Source of the DNA: Karstenula rhodostoma CBS 690.94
Taxonomy: Eukaryota > Ascomycota > Dothideomycetes > Pleosporales > Didymosphaeriaceae
Direction of reading: 5' to 3'
Assembly (NCBI GenBank): GCA_010093485.1
Contig: MU001492.1
Location: 398,228 to 462,227 of the forward strand
Length of the DNA: 64,000 nucleotides
The position numbers and the translations under genes are program-made. Every line of letters begins with the position of its first letter. The stretch's first letter is position 1. The notes beneath the pieces are model-generated. The model was not told where the DNA came from and did no database searches. It was given only the letters and a program-made list of their open reading frames with translations. Below, in pieces: positions 33,901 to 46,752 of the stretch.

Positions 33901-36900
33901 TGCCCAAACAGACTTGAAGTCTTGCACTTCTTCCAGGACAGCCGTAAGAGCTGTCTCGCCGGATTTCGAGAGGTTGAGCGCATCTTTGGCCTTGGAGATA
34001 TTTTCTGATTCAGACCGCAGTTGATTCAATTTTCGGTCGAATGTTTCAAGGGTTTGCGAAGCCTCTGCTGGGCGAATATTGCCGGCAACCGGCTTTTGCT
34101 CACTCCACTCAGCGATGATGTCGGCAATCTTCTGATTCACGACCTTGTCCTCTGCCTCGATCTTGCCCCTGAGAGCATCTCGTTGGTCATTAGCGATCTT
34201 CGACTTACGCTCCAAAACTTCAGTAAGCATTTGCCATTCGTGATCGATTTGATCCATATGCAGCCAATCGGCCGGTGTCTGGTAACGTTGACGAACAAGA
34301 GTGGAATTGCCCTGCCGGAAATCGTCGATTTCGGGTTCCCATTCCAGAACCTTTCGCTTGGACTGCTCGACAACAGTGATGAATGAGACGGCCTGGGCGG
34401 TGGAGGAAGCTTCCAAAGTCTGCATTTCCAAGTCTTTTCGCGCTTTCTCTATCTGCGCAAATACCTCAACCATACGCTGCCCAAGCCTTCCAGCAAATTT
34501 GACAAGAATCTCCTGCTGCCACTGGTCGTACTTGGCGCTGACTTTGTTCTGTACCTGCTCGTAGTCGACAGTAACATACCCAAACTGGCGACTGATGTCG
34601 GAAGTGTCGAATGTGTCGCGAGTCTTACGGATTTCTTGGAGCAGCTGGAGCCAGCGTGAAAGATCTTCGCCCAGGATCTCGTAGACATGATCAGATTGCA
34701 GATCCCAAAGAGACTGGAATTGCAACCACTCGTCGACGTAAGAGGAGATGTCGTGGAGCTTCCCTTCCACAGCGCCGTACACCTGTATCAATGCATCGGT
34801 GCATAGGCTGGCCAGGTTGGAGAACTGATTGTTAGATGCGTGTTCTGCAACTTCCACTCGCATCTCGTACCGCGAGGCTTTGATCTTCTGTAGAGTACAT
34901 ATGACCGCAAGCCATTGTTGAAGCTGCTCTAGCCAGCTGGCACGGGCATACTCCACAGGAGGGTTTAGGTAGATGACCTGGTTGCGCATGGTGATCTCCA
35001 GCGTCAAGCGAGAGAGGCTAGGCTTCTCTTCGGTATTCTCGACGGGTGCGGGTTGGCTGATAGGCCGTCGATCTTCTTCCTGGTCAACGTTGGCGAAGAC
35101 CTCGATCCACTGCGTGATTGCGCGGTTTAGTCGAATAAGCAGAATAGCCTCGATACGTGAATTCATTGCGGCTACCCATGATCCCAAATTGGCGTAGTTT
35201 TCGAGATTGAGCTGGTCGACCGATCGCTGCACAATCTCCAAATGCTGGCGGAAAGCATCGGCGTTGTACGGACACATCTCCAAGTCCTTCAGCGCCTTCT
35301 GGACGGTCGCATTGATGGTTACGAGTGTGGCGACTTTGGTCTGTAACAGCGAAGTAGAGGCAGCAAATTCTCGCACGAATTGAACGTGCTTGCTTTCTGT
35401 TCGTACGCTGCCAGGGGCACTATTGGAGAATGCGGGTTGCCGGATGTGGAGGTCATAAGCATGGACGAAAGATTCCCACTTGAGAGGAACACCCTTTCCG
35501 ACGAGCCCTTGCACATCATTCAAGTATCCATTGAGTAACAGAGCCACACCTGTCAGCTCCACGACGGACTGGATCGTCTGGGTGTATGTTCGCACACTCT
35601 CCATCAAGCTGACAGCGTAGGGATACACTCGCTTGGCTTCTTTCGAAATGTTGTTGATACCGTGAGGCACCTGGTAGCCTCGCCATGTCAGGTTCCGAAC
35701 TTCTTTGAAGAGCGCAATGACTTGGGCATTGAAGTTAACGTGCAGCTCAAGAATATTACCAGCTGCACGATTTCGGTTAACGATGAAGAGACGCCCCGAT
35801 ATTGACAATTTTTGGCGCGCCACAGATTGTATCCACGATTCGAATATCGGGCGAGTGTCAAGCTTTTTCTTGAACATACTGCTCTCAGCCTGCAGCTTCT
35901 GCCCTTCGGCGTGCAACGCCCACTCCTTGCCTAGGATGTCTTCAACTTTGCCCATATAGTTCTCCAGCTGCGTCTCGATCTGTCGTGCCCAGATCACCGC
36001 GCCTGACACTGGAGGAAAGTCGCGGAGCTGAGCCATGGCGTGTGCCTCGGAGTTGCCGTATTGTCGCTTGAATCGCTCGTGAAGAGCAGAAATATCTTGT
36101 TTGACATTTTCAATGAGTTGCGTCTGGTACTCAGAGATGGCTCCCCGAATCTTTGGACGCACGAATAGCGGGTTGAACTTGGAGAAGACACGAAACATCT
36201 CGTTGGCTGTCTTTGCCGTACCGAGACGATCCCTGAGTCTAGCAATGATGGAGTTTTCGACACGCGAGGTTCGCTCATTATACTTCTGCTCGGCCTGCTC
36301 GAAGAGACGAGTCCCTTCTGGCTCGACGTCAAGCACATCCACATCCTTCAAAGCGTCGTATGCTTTCTCTACTTCTTTCACAGCATCGACATCGCCCATC
36401 TCTTCAACAATCACGGCCTGGTTGCTCTCTGCGCCATCAGACAATGACGCAAGCGAAGTCTGCGATCCGAGAACAGTTACGATCGTGCGCTGCAGCTGTT
36501 CGTGATTCTTTCGGAAAGTAGAGACATATCGAATGCGCTCCTCCGTAGGTTGGTGACGATCGGTGAACTTGATCGGGATGAACTTCTCATTCCTTCGTCT
36601 AGTAACCTCACGAGCAACTTTGGTAAACTCCTTGACATTTTCATCCCAGGCATGCCAGATGCTTTCTGCAACCTCCATGACAGACTGGAATTCGGGATAG
36701 TCCATTGCCATTAACTCCTTGCCCCTAAGCAAATCGTGCAGAACCTTGTCAAGATCCGCGGAAATGGCCTCCACGAGAGGCAAGGCGCGTTCCACTGGGT
36801 ACGGACAGATGCGGAGTTTCTTGTTGATGTGGCCAAAGATCTGTTGGATCGCTTCTTGGACCTTCTGCAACGACGTGGCTGAAAGAAGTTCTCCAATGGG

Positions 36901-38058
36901 AAATTCACGCATCAGCTGGTTGTACTTTATCACCTTGTCATGGGTTTCTTTCAAACCAGTATCTGCGCTGAAGCTGACGGTTGCCTGGAAGCGCTTCGCA
37001 TTCTTAAGGACGTCCAGCGTTAGTTTGACGCCAGGGCTTCTAAGCTGAGCTTCGATATCATCCAGCCTGTTTTCCATCGAAATCCAGAAATTGATCTCCT
37101 GCGTGGCCGTGCCGGTTGACACTTTTCGGTCAGTCTTGGTGATGGTCTGAATCGACCTGATCCATCCGTTGACCGTGGATTGCAAGCCATTCAAGAATGC
37201 GCTGTCCGTCACGATAGCCGCGGGCAGATAGTCCGGTGATGGCGTCTTCTTCTCCGCCTCTGCTGATTCCACTGCGGCCTTGATCATAGGGTGCAGCGGG
37301 AGTAGCAGTTGCGGAATTTCCACATTATCTCCCAAATTGCTCAAGGTCAAGTCCAGCTCGCGAAACTTCCTCTGTGCTGCCGGGATTCCAGATCTGGATT
37401 CATTGTCACCCTTCAAAGACGTTCCTGCCAAGCTCTGCTGGCCTTTGGTGAATGTATTAAAGTATGGTTGAACCGAATTATGTAAGATCGAACGTATGAA
37501 CTCGTAAGGAGAAGCATCTTTGGATGAAGTGGTGTTGAATGCAGCAAAGCCGGGCAGCGTCGTGATCTGGACTTGCTCGGTAATGGGTATCGCAGGGTCT
37601 ATGGGTATCGGTCGCTTGGAAATGACAACGAACGCCGCGCACGTGGGAGAATCTACAAGTTCGGAAGAAAGAGTGTAGAGAAAATGTTGGGTAGCACCTG
37701 TAGCAGCAGTTAGCGGACACCCAGATTACTAGACAAGCAGCTGCCCACCATTTGCGCCATCAAGCCCGTCGATACGAGTCTCATCTAGCCTGTCTTTTAC
37801 CAGGTAGACAACCTGCTGCGACTCAAGCGCAAAACGAGTGCAGCGCTGCAAGGTATCATCGATCTTGGATTCGGAGAGCAGACTGCCCGGCGCGTGGAGG
37901 TCCGCACTTGAAGCGCCGAGGTTCACTTCAAGGACCTTCTCGACATAGTCGACAATAATCTGAGGGTCGATCGCGGGTGGTGCTGGTGGTGCTGGTGGTG
38001 CTGGGCTCGGCGAGCGGATGCTGCCATTGGCGGCCCCTGGAGCCAGCGGCGACTCCAT
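24912..38058 (-). CDS. nudA: Cytoplasmic dynein heavy chain
   Basis: Exons 38058-37749, 37697-25426 and 25376-24912 encode 4348 aa, nearly the size of Aspergillus NudA. The N-terminal tail holds a [11 protein letters not shown] tract, then [17 protein letters not shown] and [12 protein letters not shown]. Six-AAA motor landmarks are clear: AAA1 P-loop [15 protein letters not shown] (about residue 1935), followed by [17 protein letters not shown]2 [12 protein letters not shown] (~2230); AAA3 [12 protein letters not shown] (~2597); AAA4 [13 protein letters not shown] (~2940). Long heptad segments around 28.4-27.5 kb form the stalk with the microtubule-binding tip between them ([19 protein letters not shown]). 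Introns are 51 and 49 bp. Role: minus-end-directed motor for nuclear migration and vesicle transport in hyphae. The middle exon of 12.27 kb is uninterrupted. The first donor (GTGGGC) is inferred from frame. Confidence 0.97.
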
Positions 38059-38630
38059 ATCGTTGTTCAAGTGTAGTTTCGGAAAAGAGACATGTGTCTC
38101 GCCGCTTCCTAGATGGCGGGTAAAGGAGGGACGGCGCGAGGTATTAGGTATGTCGGTAAAGGACGGTGCAGGCAGCCTAGAGTTGATGACTGTTGACGGT
38201 GTGCTCGCGAGACAGAAAGTTGGGAAGACGCGACGGGTCCGTGCGAGAACGCGAGGATCGAACAACGCACGCCGCGACAGGGGTTTGGTGAGATACGGGA
38301 CTGATTGGCGTTTCGATCGCGAAAACGGGTCCCACCTTGTAGAAAGATTCCGTTGCGTTGGCAAAGAAGAAGAAAAGATGGCACCAATTGCTTGTCTTGC
38401 GTGGTCGCTTCACCCGTGTTTTGTTTATCTTACCTGTTGGCGCGCCGAAGCCCCGCAAATGCACTGCGGGAAGGCGCGACCAGGACGATACGTCTCACGT
38501 GACTGCTCCTGCATAAACTAACCTATCCCGGCCAGCGATTGTGTCTCATGTGCGTGCGGCGGGGAGTTCGGATAGGCCAGTTGCTCTTTGGCGATGTGGT
38601 TTTATCACATAATCTGTAACTGTACGACGG
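38059..38630. promoter_or_regulatory. Dynein heavy chain promoter region / ClC 3' flank
   Basis: 572 bp between two minus-strand genes. The frame upstream of the dynein ATG is open but has no further ATG, so 38058 is the likely start. No specific motif is assigned. Confidence 0.4.
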
Positions 38631-41300
38631 CTACCTAACACTGCCTCTGCCTCGGTCCTCCAGTTCGACTTCTGCATTGTCTTCGCTATCGCTCAGTCCC
38701 TCTCTTTCCGCCTCTCTGTGTCTCGAAATGACTGGACTCGACAGCCTGACGCCGTGGCCACCGCCCACTCTGCTTCTGAACTTCCCAAATAGGCCATCTA
38801 TCCACCCGGCAGCGGTCTTCAGGACACCCCAGAGCTTTTCTTGGCTTTCGTCCAGACTCCTCGCAGCTTGAGGATTCTCATGCGCCTCGACCTTGAACTG
38901 GTATTTGAGACAATCTTTGACGGTGACGAGTCCGGTAAGGCGTCCGCGGTATTCGATCAGTATAACGCGTGGGCCCATCTTCTTGAAGAGCTCCATGACA
39001 GTCTCCAGAGGGAGGCGCGGATGGACAGAGAGAGGGGTGGGGTCGATAAACTTGGAGAGATCGACTTGGAGCTGACCAGACGTGGCGGACATCGTCTCGA
39101 AGGATGAGGAAGGCACTGCGGAGGGTGGAGTACGCGTGCCGCTGGTATTGGGAGTGATGAAGGTGCAACGTGCATGCCCGGGGGCCATTTGGTCTTTCTT
39201 AGCGCGGTCGATGGCATAACGCAGCTCTGTCTGGCCGATATATCCAACCAGAGTCTTTGACTGTGCGTCTTCCACGATCGGATACCCTTGATATTGGTTC
39301 TCATTTGCAATGCGCTCCAACGCTCGTAGTTCGAGGCCATTCGCAGGTAAGGACACGACGTGTGATGCCATGACCTGTGAGACAGGTACGCCAAACGTGT
39401 GCTCCTCCTTGTTGTCCAGAAACGGGTATCCGTTCAGATAGATCATTCGATCTGCGATTCCACCATGGCCAAATCGCTCACTCACGGCCTTCGTGACTCC
39501 AACTACAACCATGGTGGGCAGTATATAGGTCAGTGCGCCGGTAATTTCAAACATGATGACCACCGCCGACACAGTAATGTGCATGATGCCACTCAACGCA
39601 GCACCAGCACCAAGGAAGGCATAAGTACCAGGTGTGATGCAGGGCACATCCGGCTGACAAGCAGAAAAGAACGCCGAATCGGGGAATGACTCGTGTAGGA
39701 ACTGAACGAAGATGCCAACCATCCTACCAAAGGACGCCCCGATGGCCATGGAGGGGACAAATATGCCTGCGGGCACCTTGCACCCGAACGATATGATGAC
39801 GAGAAGTGTTCGAAGGACAGTGGCTATACCAAGCGACAGCATCATGCGCCAGCGGTTGGCAGGCCTAGATACCGTTAGCCATGCTAATAGATAGCAACTG
39901 GAAATGCTTACACGCAAAGCTCGTCATAGTCGTGTTCGCCTTCGCATTCTTGGAACAAAATTTCCATGCTTTCTGTCATGTCAATCCTGAGAAACATATT
40001 TGGATAGCAAATAATGGCTGTGAGAACAGCCAGAACGACCGCCTCTGTGATCTGGTAGTTGCCAAGATACTTCTTCCGAAACACCTGTACTCGCAGATTC
40101 CATTTCATGACGAAGGCGCCGTACAGACCACCAAAGGCTCCGATGATCAGGTAGAACAGGATCTCGAAGAAGTGCCATGTTCGGTCGTACTTCACCTGGA
40201 ACATGACGAGTTGTCCTGTCCGGAATGGGTTCATCGCCGCAAGAACGGCTGTCGCGACCAGAGCGCAGAAGTAGCTTCTCCAGAGCGTCTTGAGCGGAAA
40301 GTAGTTGGACATCTCCTCTAGCGAGAAAAGCACCCCGCCTATTGGGCTACCAAAGGCTACAGCTACGCCCGCTGCAGCGCTTGCACTGAGGATCTCGCGC
40401 GTCTTGGCCGCATTTCGTCGGTATTTGTCGAAGAATCGTGATATGACATTTCCGGTGCAAACGGCATAGTGCACGCTTGGGCCTTCTTTCCCTACGGAGA
40501 GGCCGGACGCAATAGCAAGCGGCAGACCGATCGACTTGATCAACAAGGTCCACGCGCCCAGGAAACCCTTCATAACGAAGCCAGCGATTATGCATTTCAT
40601 CTCCGAGATGCCCGATCCCGCGGCATACGGCGCAAAGCTCTTGACCAGCGTAGCAGCTGTAAGGGAGAACAGCGCGGCGAAGAGAATGTAGAGAACGTAA
40701 TTAACGGGCCAAAAGCCGCTCCACCGCTTCCATTCGGGACACCCTGTTCCATATCAGCTATTGTGCCCAGTATGATTTCCCTGGCGCAACCGTACCATTC
40801 TCGGCACCAAAGCAGCAGAAGTTCTCGTTCAAGTAGAAAGCCGTCTCGCAGTGTCCCAGCTTAATATCGGACAGCCATTCCGTGATGATATTCAGACAGG
40901 CTGCGATAAGCCCAATGGCGGCGCCCACGAGCGTAACCACGATCCAAGCTTGGCCTGCATCGTACGTCTCGTACAGGCGCCTCCTCCATCCTATTGTGCC
41001 TCTTCCACCAAGCCCGACACTGTAGCTGTCGCGTTGTTTCCGCCTGGCTTTGCGCCGCAGCTGTTCGCGCGCTGCATCTTGAACCCAGTCGATCGTTGTA
41101 AAGTCCTCGTATCTCTTGATTTCCGCTATCTCTTCGACAATGGCATGGGTTGCGGTCGCTTCCTGTGTGGCCGCGGGATCATCTTCGGGGTCTGGCGGGA
41201 GCGATTGCGAGGTTAGGCGGCGGCGAAGGGACGGCGCGAACGAGGAGGAGCGATTCAATGCAGCCCGGGATCGTGATCGCGAAGCTGACGGGCGATTCAT
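38631..41300 (-). CDS. ClC-family chloride channel/exchanger (Gef1-like)
   Basis: Exons 41300-40796, 40743-39912 and 39864-38631 encode 856 aa; introns are 52 and 47 bp. A basic, serine-rich N-terminus precedes the membrane domain. ClC selectivity motifs are GSGISEMK, GKEGPSVH with the gating glutamate, and GCKVPAGIFVPSMAIGA. The cytosolic tail has two CBS domains (VMASHVVSLPANGLELRAL... and PLSVHPRLPLETVMELFKKM...). Eukaryotic members with the gating glutamate and this architecture act in chloride transport or Cl-/H+ exchange in endomembranes; yeast Gef1 supports Golgi acidification and metal loading. The start at 41300 was preferred because the frame upstream to an ATG at 41531 encodes low-complexity sequence not expected in the family, but the longer form cannot be excluded. 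Confidence 0.93.
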
Positions 41301-41545
41301 CGCATGGCCGGAACAGCGATTCGGTGGTAGCCAACGTCTTATCTGAGCTGCCTGCGAAGCTCCAGTGCTCGATGTCGCCAGTCGCGGAGGTGCACGCGCC
41401 ACAGCTGTACGGAAAAGTATGCGTGGCGCAGCAACAAAGAGCACTCCTCTCTCCCAGAGCCCCTCACAGCACGAAAACACACTCAAACACAACCAAACAC
41501 AACCAAATCCGCTATCCCTTGGTGGAACCATGCCTTCTCGTCATA

Positions 41546-41870
41546 CTAGGGCATACCAGGTGTACAACTATGCCTAGTGCTGTTCGATTCCATGTCTTCT
41601 GGTCTCTCCCACATGATTCTGGGAGCAGGAAGCATACGGTCAAGCGTCCAATCTGTGTCCAGAGCAACTAATGTCGTATCTAATTGGAGCACATCAACTC
41701 CGTATTTGTCGGAGTTCTTCCTACAATGTAATCCGAGCATCGTACTAAATAAGCTTCGATAACGCTCGACTAGCTCCAAACAGGAAGGAGCTTTCGAAGC
41801 TTGTGTCATCCCGAGTTATGAGTACCTGAACAAACTCCATCTCATCGCGCGGCATCTCCATTTCCTCCAT
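41546..41870 (-). CDS. Possible small gene or gene fragment of unknown function
   Basis: Two open pieces on the minus strand, 41870-41826 and 41773-41546, join across a well-sized 52 bp GT-AG intron into 90 aa: EEMEMPRDEMEFVQ then LVERYRSLFSTMLGLHC, YGVDVLQLDTTLVALDTDW and MLPAPRIMWERPEDME. The composition is helical and protein-like, and the frame remains open upstream to 41957 (IQLRNFY...) without an ATG, so the N-terminus may be missing or the gene may be a truncated copy. No family is recognised. It lies divergent to the carboxypeptidase gene. Confidence 0.35.
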
Positions 41871-42003
41871 ATAAAAATTTCGCAATTGGATAGACGTTGT
41901 CGTATAACTCTGTGTGGGATCCCTTATGCGCAAGTGATTACCCCATTGGACCGCAAATTAAGCAGAGTACGCAACACCACAGGCAGGCAGCTCTCTAGCA
42001 GCC

Positions 42004-43473
42004 ATGAGGCTCACCCTAGCCTCGTTCCTCCCAGCGGTAGCCTTCGCAGGACTACTATCGCAGGTTCCATTCCAAGAAACGCCTGAAGTCGAGGCCTTCC
42101 AAGTCTACCAAAGCGAATACTCCGAACATCACTCCCTGCGTATCAAACAACAACAGAACGACTCCCTCTGCGATGCGCATTCCAAGCAGTACACTGGATG
42201 GCTAGACGTCGGCTCAAAACATCTCTTTTTCTGGTACTTTGAGTCGCAGAGCTCACCGTCCGAGGACCCGCTGGTCTTGTGGCTGACAGGTGGGCCGGGC
42301 GGTAGTTCGATGATTGGCATGCTCCAAGAAAATGGGCCTTGCTTGATAAATGAGGGCGGAAACGGAACGCATTACAACCAGTATGGATGGAGCAAAAACG
42401 CGAATTTGCTCTTCATCGACTCCCCAGCTGGTGTTGGGTTCAGCTACCTCGACGAAGGAATCCCTCTCCCCGGCGACAGTTTCACGACTGCAGCGGATCT
42501 CCATCACTTCCTGCAGATCTTCGTCGGTGACGTCTTCCCAGACCTTTCAGAAAGAGACTTCCACATCACTGGGGAATCCTACGGCGGCCATTACTGTCCA
42601 GCCTTGGCCGCACAAGTAGTCTCGCAGAACCTCCTGTACCCCAAACGCCAACAAGTCAATCTCCGCTCCATCTTCGTCGGCAACGCCTACGTCTCGCCAG
42701 TCGACACTGCGTTTGGCTACTGGGAAACCCTCTGCACCACCAACCCCGGCGTCGAAGAACCAGTCTTCAACAAAACCCGCTGCGACATCATGGCCTCCAA
42801 CCTCCCGCGCTGCCTCGACCTCGCCCGCCTTTGCTACGCCCACCCGGATCCCGCCATCTGCGCAGCCGGCTCAACCGTCTGCTGGGACGGCGTAATAAAG
42901 TACTACGACGGCGAGTCCGGCGAAGGCGGCGACCGCAACCGCTTCGACATCAGCGCGCCGTGCAAGTCAGGAGACGACCTATGCTACCTCGAATCCGGGT
43001 GGGTCGAGGAGTACCTGAACCGCCCCGAAGTCTTCGAAGCACTGCATGTCCCCAAGGCCGTGGCGAACTATAGCATCTACAACATAAACGTCGAGTACGC
43101 TTTCGAGCTCACCGGCGACCTGGGCATCAGTCTCCAGCCGCAGGTCCTCTACCTGCTTGACAACGGCATCGACGTGCTGTTTTACCAGGGCAACTACGAT
43201 CTTGCGTGCAACACGGCGGGGAATATTCGATGGGCCGAGGCAATGCCGTGGAAGGGGCAGCCTGCGTTTGTTGCGCAGCCTAGGAAGACGTGGAAGCATG
43301 GTGGTAAGGAGGTGGGGTGGTTCAAGGAAGTCAAGGTTGAGACGGCGAGTGGGAGAGATACTACATTTGCGGTGAGCACGGTGGATGCTGCGGGTCACAT
43401 GGTGCCGTATGATAAGCCGGAGGAGGGGTTGGCGCTGGTGAATAGGTGGATTAGTAAGAGGAGTTTTGCGTGA
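42004..43473 (+). CDS. Secreted or vacuolar serine carboxypeptidase (S10)
   Basis: A single exon encodes 489 aa with a signal peptide ([19 protein letters not shown]) and a short propeptide-like region. The S10 fold is clear: [33 protein letters not shown] with the oxyanion region, the catalytic serine in GESYGG, the aspartate in GNYDLACN, and the histidine in [11 protein letters not shown]. Cysteine positions fit carboxypeptidase Y-like enzymes. Several N-glycosylation sites are present. Role: removal of C-terminal residues from peptides, in the vacuole or outside the cell; location cannot be decided from sequence. No transmembrane tail is seen, so it is not a Kex1-type Golgi enzyme. Confidence 0.93.
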   Translation: MRLTLASFLPAVAFAGLLSQVPFQETPEVEAFQVYQSEYSEHHSLRIKQQQNDSLCDAHSKQYTGWLDVGSKHLFFWYFESQSSPSEDPLVLWLTGGPGGSSMIGMLQENGPCLINEGGNGTHYNQYGWSKNANLLFIDSPAGVGFSYLDEGIPLPGDSFTTAADLHHFLQIFVGDVFPDLSERDFHITGESYGGHYCPALAAQVVSQNLLYPKRQQVNLRSIFVGNAYVSPVDTAFGYWETLCTTNPGVEEPVFNKTRCDIMASNLPRCLDLARLCYAHPDPAICAAGSTVCWDGVIKYYDGESGEGGDRNRFDISAPCKSGDDLCYLESGWVEEYLNRPEVFEALHVPKAVANYSIYNINVEYAFELTGDLGISLQPQVLYLLDNGIDVLFYQGNYDLACNTAGNIRWAEAMPWKGQPAFVAQPRKTWKHGGKEVGWFKEVKVETASGRDTTFAVSTVDAAGHMVPYDKPEEGLALVNRWISKRSFA

Positions 43474-43661
43474 GGGGTGGTGTTTGTGGCGAGGCTGAAT
43501 AGAATGGGTAGCTGTCAATGGTTATATGACGGTTGGATAATGGTCCTCTTCCATGCATACAACGCCTTGGAATTCACGAAAGCGCCGTTTTGAAGTATCT
43601 GGAGGGAAATAATGACAAAGAGATAGAGTTTCCGTGAGCAGTACAAAATGTTCACCAAAAG

Positions 43662-43678
43662 CCCCCCCCCCCCCCCCC
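43662..43678. repeat. Poly-C tract, 17 bases
   Basis: An uninterrupted run of 17 C downstream of the carboxypeptidase gene. Confidence 0.95.
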
Positions 43679-44520
43679 TAGCTGACGGTCAATCCTGCTT
43701 CAGTCAAGTAGCGATACCGATTTGTTGCTGACTCGCCCACAGTATGTTAGGCCTAGCGCTGCATGGTTTATATTTGTTTCTGTGGACAACATCTCGGTGC
43801 CCAAAGAGTACGACTGTCCTCCGCTCGTCGCAAAACATGGCACGAAGGACTGGAAGACGTGTTATAATCTGCTCCAATTGAACATGATGCTTTTGAGAGA
43901 TTCCGTTGCAATCTTCCCATCAGATATATTACCCGAAAGCCAATCGCCGAGAAAAACCACCGCTGCGGTTTTGTGCTCCTGACTTTCAACCTGATGATCG
44001 GGATGCAATCAGACTTTGACCAGAACATCGTCGAGCCACCACTGCGCCGTGACAACGCAGCGGTCCGTTTCTTCGTTCTGTCTGGCGGCGGCTACACTAC
44101 ATGTATAATAGGCGTTTCTATAGCAGTGTTTGCGTATCTTAGCAGCTCTCGCGGTATGATGCACACAACCAAATGCGACGTTCACTATCAAGACTAACAG
44201 TCTTAAATCTTGAGATATACGATACTAACAGATACTTGAGGAGTCCATGTAGTAGTATCAAGTAGGCTAGAGGCAAATTGAAACCCGTGTCTCGCGGTGA
44301 ATATTCTGAATGCTTGTGATTGGTGGCTAAACTCGCTCGTCAAAACCACGAGGTACTAAACGGTTCAGCAACGAAGGAACCCTAACCCCGCAATCTACCC
44401 CAAACTTACGTGCGACTACGTATTTGCAGGATACCTAATGTGTAGATTTAGTACCATTGCGTTTGCAACGCAGATCCTAGCTTCGGAGATGGCAGCTCTC
44501 CTCTTTGGAAACACCATGGA

Positions 44521-44530
44521 TATAAATATA
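44521..44530 (+). promoter_or_regulatory. TATA box of the DUF4038 hydrolase gene
   Basis: TATAAATATA lies 72-81 bp before the ATG at 44602, the expected place for a fungal TATA element. Confidence 0.55.
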
Positions 44531-44601
44531 CGCCCAGATGGAATTAACCGTCCAAAGGTTTTCGGTACGACACATAAACAATACCAACCGCACCATCAAC
44601 C

Positions 44602-46312
44602 ATGCGCCACCCCCATCCCAGCTCCCCAAACCCCAGCCTCATAGCCACCCTCACCACCCTCCTCCTCTCCCTTCCCCTCCTCGCCCAAGCAAGATGGACC
44701 ATCCCCCCAGACTACGCCCTCTACACCTCCTCCAATGGCCACTACTTCCAGACGCTCGACGGAAAACCTTTCTTCTGGCAGTCCGACACCGCCTGGCTCT
44801 TCATCAACCGCCTCAACCACACCGAAGCCACCGCCTACCTCTCCGACCGCGCCGAAAAGGGCTTCAACATCATCCAAGCATGCGGCGCGCACTGCAACGG
44901 GCCTGACCAGCCCGACCGCGCGGGGAATCTTGCTTTTGTGGACGGCGATGTACGGCGCCCGAATGAGGTGTATTGGGCGTATGTGGACTCTATACTCGAG
45001 CTCGCGTGGAAGGACTACGGGATTAGAATCGTGATGCATCCTGCGTGGGGCGGGTATGCGCATAACGACAGGGGAGTGCCGGGGACCTTGAACGAGAGTA
45101 CGGCGCGGGTTTTTGGGGAGTTTGTCGGGCGGCGGTATCCGTTTGTGGGGAAGGTATTGTTTGGGGATACGAATCCGTGGTGGAAGAATAAGAGCGCTGT
45201 GAGTACGGATTACGCCTACGGGGGCGCTGCGTCGGCGCGGTTGCCGGAGGAGTATCCGGTGGTTGATTTTTCGGGCGTGTATACTGCGCTCGCGGAGGGC
45301 ATCGTCAAGGGGGAGAGGGAAGCGGTGGGGAATAGCAGTTATGGGGTTGGGATTGGGGAGAGGAGATATGTCCCGATGATCTCGATGCATCCTACAAACC
45401 AGTGGTTTACGGGCGGCCCGTTGGCGCTTGCGAGCAGTTTTTTCGGGGAGAGCGAGTGGTTGTCATTTGATCTCAGTCAGTCTGGACACTCTGATCGTCC
45501 GCCGAACCCGCCGATTCCGTGGTGGTCGTGCCGTAGGGGATGGGAGCCAGCGGAGCTGATGTGGAGTGTGGGGGAGAGCACGCCGGGGAGGAAGAGGCCT
45601 GCAATTGAGAATGAGCCGCATTATGAGTGGCGATACAATAATGGGAAGTCTGGGAAAGCTAGTGGGATGTACTGGAACGCGAGCGACGTGCGCATTGGAA
45701 CTTGGCAGACGGTAGGTATTGATTGTGCGGCCGAGATAGTGGATGTGGATTGCTGAGGTTTGAGCAGGTCTTCGCAGGTATGGCTGGCCTCACTTACGGA
45801 GCCAATACTATCTGGCAGATGGCCATTCCAGATCTGTACCCAGCAGATGAGAGCGGGCCGCAAATTCCATGGTACGAAGCCATCAAGCTGCCTGGATCCA
45901 GTCAGATGCAATGGATCAAGAAAGCCATCCTAGATCGAGGGGAGGGTTCCTACTTCAACCGCATCCCAGCGCAGGACATCATCATGGGTGACGCTGGTAG
46001 GCCTTCTCTATTTCGCTTTGGCAACTGCCATTTGTTGACTGTGAAAACTTAGGTATTTCGGACGCTCGCATCGCCGCAACTCGTGATACGGAAGGCTCTT
46101 GGCTTATGGTGTATTCACCAAATGCGACGTTTACTATCGAAACCAAGAGTCTCAAGGGCTGTGATATCAAGGCTAGCTGGTTCAATCCGCTGACTGGGGA
46201 GTATACGCCGGTGAACTATACGCAGTGTGGAGAATCGACAGCACATCGGTTTGAGCTTCCTATTGTGCAAGGCCATTCAGATTGGGCGCTTGTGCTGGAG
46301 CAGTCGAAGTAG
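44602..46312 (+). CDS. Secreted DUF4038 glycoside hydrolase (GH140-like) with C-terminal DUF5060/collagen-binding-like domain
   Basis: Exons 44602-45711, 45768-45996 and 46053-46312 encode 532 aa; both introns are 56 bp. A signal peptide (LIATLTTLLLSLPLLAQA) is followed by the (beta/alpha)8 domain with its conserved openings GHYFQTLDGKPFFWQSDTAW and FINRLNHTEATAYLSDRAEK, then GYAHNDRGVPG, PMISMHPTNQW, and the acidic ENEPHYE motif likely containing a catalytic residue. The C-terminal ~90 residues (YSPNATFTIETKSLKGCDIK, WFNPLTGEYTPV) match the putative collagen-binding/beta-sandwich domain usually found with DUF4038. Bacterial GH140 members remove apiose from pectic rhamnogalacturonan II; the fungal substrate is not known. 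Confidence 0.85.
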
Positions 46313-46752
46313 TCAAAATTATATACAGTGCCTCGCCACAGCTTGACACACCGTAATAGCAAGAAGGTCGATGCAGTACTCATAGTAGTCATTGCTCTTG
46401 GTATAAAAGGGTATCCCTCCAGCAGTATTCGCATCTGCATATCGTCTGGCGCCAAGCTATATGGTGAATACCCTTTTTGCGTTGAGGATTGACAACTGTG
46501 CTGGACTAACGCTGCCTAAGTGAAGGTGACCTGTGCACGGACTCGCCCTAAACGCGACACTTCCAAAAGTTCGCGACACCCTCTCCACGCGTCAGACAGC
46601 CCCGCTAATTGCAAGACGATATTATACACCTTTACCTCTGCCCTTTCCACGCGTTAAATTCCTTCTCAACACCAAACAGCGTCTCCTACCACGACCACAC
46701 AGCAGCTCTCCTTCACCCTCACCACCAGCACTCGCGTTCCTCCACCGTAAAG
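46313..46752. other. Intergenic region upstream of the histone-fold gene
   Basis: 440 bp between two plus-strand genes: hydrolase terminator and promoter of the next gene, with pyrimidine-rich sequence just before the ATG. Nothing else is seen. Confidence 0.5.

Larger units (their letters stand above)
43474..44601. other. Intergenic region with poly-C tract and GH promoter
   Basis: 1.13 kb without a supported gene. It includes a 17-base C run (43662-43678) and, at its right end, a TATA box for the glycoside hydrolase gene. Confidence 0.5.

Noticed and set aside
37478..37720. Separate small minus-strand protein between the dynein exons.
   Set aside because: It is another frame of dynein exon 2; the true frame continues smoothly into [12 protein letters not shown] and the large exon.
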